A stretch of DNA of 28,420 bases from DASRUP01 sp036397395. Lineage in GTDB: Bacteria > Patescibacteriota > Minisyncoccia > Minisyncoccales > UBA10102. The stretch covers positions 1 through 28,420 of the forward strand of contig DASWIZ010000029.1 in assembly GCA_036397395.1 (NCBI GenBank), read 5' to 3'. Below are positions 27,541 to 28,420 of this stretch, one piece after another. The notes under the pieces were generated by a model. The model searched no databases, was not told the origin of the DNA, and worked only from the letters and a program-made list of their open reading frames with translations. Numbering within the stretch: position 1 is the stretch's first letter; each line of letters opens with the position of its first letter. Position numbers and translations under genes: made by a program.

Positions 27541-28164
27541 TTAGTATATCACGAATCCGCCTAAGGGATGGTCTTTTGATTTGAGCTTGCGGGCAGGGTA
27601 ATACGCCCTGCCATAGTCAATAATGCCATAGGTAAAGAAAAACCAGTCTTTCTTGGGAATAATTTCCATTAAGTCTTTTTCTATTTTTACCGGATCTGTA
27701 TGCTTAGTAAGCCCGAATGCTTGAGAAAGCCGCATTACATGCGTGTCCACCGCGATACCCTCTACAATTCCATAGGCGTTGCCGAGCACCACGTTTGCTG
27801 TTTTGCGCGCCACGCCAGGCAGGGTAAGTAAATCCTCCATAGTATCTGGCACTTTGCCACCAAACTTTTCTTTTACGATTTTTGCCGAGGCCAAGATATT
27901 TTTTGCCTTGTTGCGGTAAAACCCCGTGGATTTTACATCTTGCTCAAACTCTTCTTGTGTCGCTCTTATGTAATCATCCAAAGTTTTGTATTTTTGGAAC
28001 AGTTTTTCGGTAACAATGTTTACCTGCTTGTCGGTGCATTGGGCAGACAAAATAACCGCAACCAAAAGCTCCCAAGCATTGGAATACTCGAGAACGATTT
28101 TAGCATCGGGAAACAACCCCCGAAGTTTTTTAATTATCTTTTTTGCCCTTTCTTTCCGCTCCAT
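27541..28164 (-). CDS. nth: Endonuclease III homologue lacking the Fe-S cluster ligands
   Basis: The 207-residue DNA glycosylase/AP lyase has the helix-hairpin-helix LPGVARKTANVVL with catalytic Lys121 and the catalytic Asp140 in AVDTHVMRL, so base-excision activity on oxidised pyrimidines is expected. In normal Nth the C-terminus carries Cys-X6-Cys-X2-Cys-X5-Cys. Here the segment is kept at full length, but the four positions are Tyr189, Ser196, His199 and Val205. The gene is preceded by the palindromic promoter-leader module and ends in the -10 box of the pterin dehydratase gene. Confidence 0.95.
   Translation of the reverse strand: MERKERAKKIIKKLRGLFPDAKIVLEYSNAWELLVAVILSAQCTDKQVNIVTEKLFQKYKTLDDYIRATQEEFEQDVKSTGFYRNKAKNILASAKIVKEKFGGKVPDTMEDLLTLPGVARKTANVVLGNAYGIVEGIAVDTHVMRLSQAFGLTKHTDPVKIEKDLMEIIPKKDWFFFTYGIIDYGRAYYPARKLKSKDHPLGGFVIY
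27543..27551 (-). promoter_or_regulatory. Extended -10 promoter of the pterin dehydratase gene
   Basis: TGATATACT on the minus strand, then 5 nt and the ATG. The final T is also the first base of the nth TAA stop. Confidence 0.6.
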
Positions 28165-28199
28165 GATATATTTTGTCCGGCCGGACAGGTTGTATTATA
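28162..28199 (-). promoter_or_regulatory. Promoter-leader module with GTCCGGCCGGAC palindrome, copy A
   Basis: TATAAT (28194-28199), 7 nt, palindrome (28175-28186), 10 nt ending in TATC, then the nth ATG. Spacing matches copy B at 25144-25181 exactly. Confidence 0.75.
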
Positions 28200-28213
28200 C
28201 CCTACTCCACAAA

Positions 28214-28278
28214 CCCTGTAGTAGATTTTTGACCAAACTCCGTTTGCGAAAAAGCAAAGTCAAAAATTCACTACGGGG
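28214..28278. terminator. Large stem-loop after the right-hand partial gene
   Basis: Outer arms of 20 nt (28214-28233 and 28259-28278, about 17 matching) share GATTTTTGAC/GTCAAAAATT cores. Inside is a smaller CAAACTCCGTTTG hairpin. The stem includes the TAG stop of the partial gene, so it likely ends or protects that transcript. Confidence 0.6.
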
Positions 28279-28420
28279 TAAACCGAAACGTGGAGAGGAT
28301 TTGGTTGAATAGTTCATCGTTATCGCATTCAGAAGCCGTAAGGCCTGCTTCGCTCCTTATAATCTCTATCACAGCATCTTTATGCTTGGCGTGATAAATA
28401 CATACACCACTCACTTGCGC
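28271..28420 (-). CDS. C-terminal end of an unknown protein (runs off window)
   Basis: Forty-nine residues are visible and end in DELFNQILSTFRFTP at a TAG stop. A closing ILSTF(K/R)F is common at the C-terminus of small exported proteins and lipoproteins of Patescibacteria (from memory). No start and no domain are visible, so function cannot be given. The open frame is continuous to the window edge. Confidence 0.55.
   Translation of the reverse strand, partial: AQVSGVCIYHAKHKDAVIEIIRSEAGLTASECDNDELFNQILSTFRFTP

Overview
The window looks like a piece of a compact Patescibacteria (CPR, Parcubacteria-like) chromosome. This is inferred from the gene set: free-standing four-helix-bundle (S23) genes, a DUF763 protein, an archaeal-type UMP kinase, an orphan F420-ligase-like protein, very short promoters and almost no spare DNA. 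Several genes end in TGA (NYN gene, F420-ligase-like gene, first PD-(D/E)XK gene), so the code is standard, which argues against Gracilibacteria/SR1. All genes but one small membrane ORF lie on the minus strand, so gene order is best read from high to low coordinates. No rRNA, tRNA or CRISPR array was seen, and no gene-free stretch exceeds 300 bases.

Layout from the right end: the C-terminus of an unknown protein (28271-28420); endonuclease III without its Fe-S ligands; a pterin carbinolamine dehydratase with a membrane tail; a palindrome-rich gap; DUF763; three small membrane proteins with a PIN-domain remnant between them; DUF296 and YjbQ proteins; two PD-(D/E)XK nucleases around a small coiled-coil protein; a HEPN-MNT toxin-antitoxin pair abutting UMP kinase. 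A defence-like operon follows (Bro-N protein, 28-codon HTH fragment, EcoRI-type adenine methylase, DUF262-HNH nuclease, membrane coiled-coil protein). Then come ychF, a DUF192 protein and tgt, an F420-ligase-like gene, a RelE-type toxin-antitoxin pair, a small membrane protein and a secreted Big-1 protein.

The left third carries a nucleotidylyltransferase and a complete F1Fo ATP synthase operon, atpB-E-F-H-A-G-D-C. The c-subunit site looks proton-coupled and epsilon is truncated. Two unrelated four-helix-bundle genes, each bracketed by inverted arrays of short AT-rich repeats, interrupt the operon (between atpG and atpD, and between atpD and atpC). A repeat tract without a gene lies between atpE and atpF. 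Beyond the operon are a membrane protein, a NYN-domain RNase-like protein behind a perfect-consensus promoter, a small beta-carbonic-anhydrase-like protein and the start of a glutaredoxin.

The strongest candidates for something new are: (1) the repeat-bounded four-helix-bundle cassettes and empty repeat tracts; (2) two palindromic or repetitive elements inserted in frame inside conserved enzymes (the nucleotidylyltransferase and Tgt), similar in logic to rickettsial palindromic elements; (3) a 44-nt promoter-leader module with a GTCCGGCCGGAC palindrome shared by two unrelated genes; (4) a habit of building -35 or -10 boxes on the stop codon of the upstream gene, often with leaderless starts; (5) the compact methylase/DUF262-HNH/Bro-N operon.
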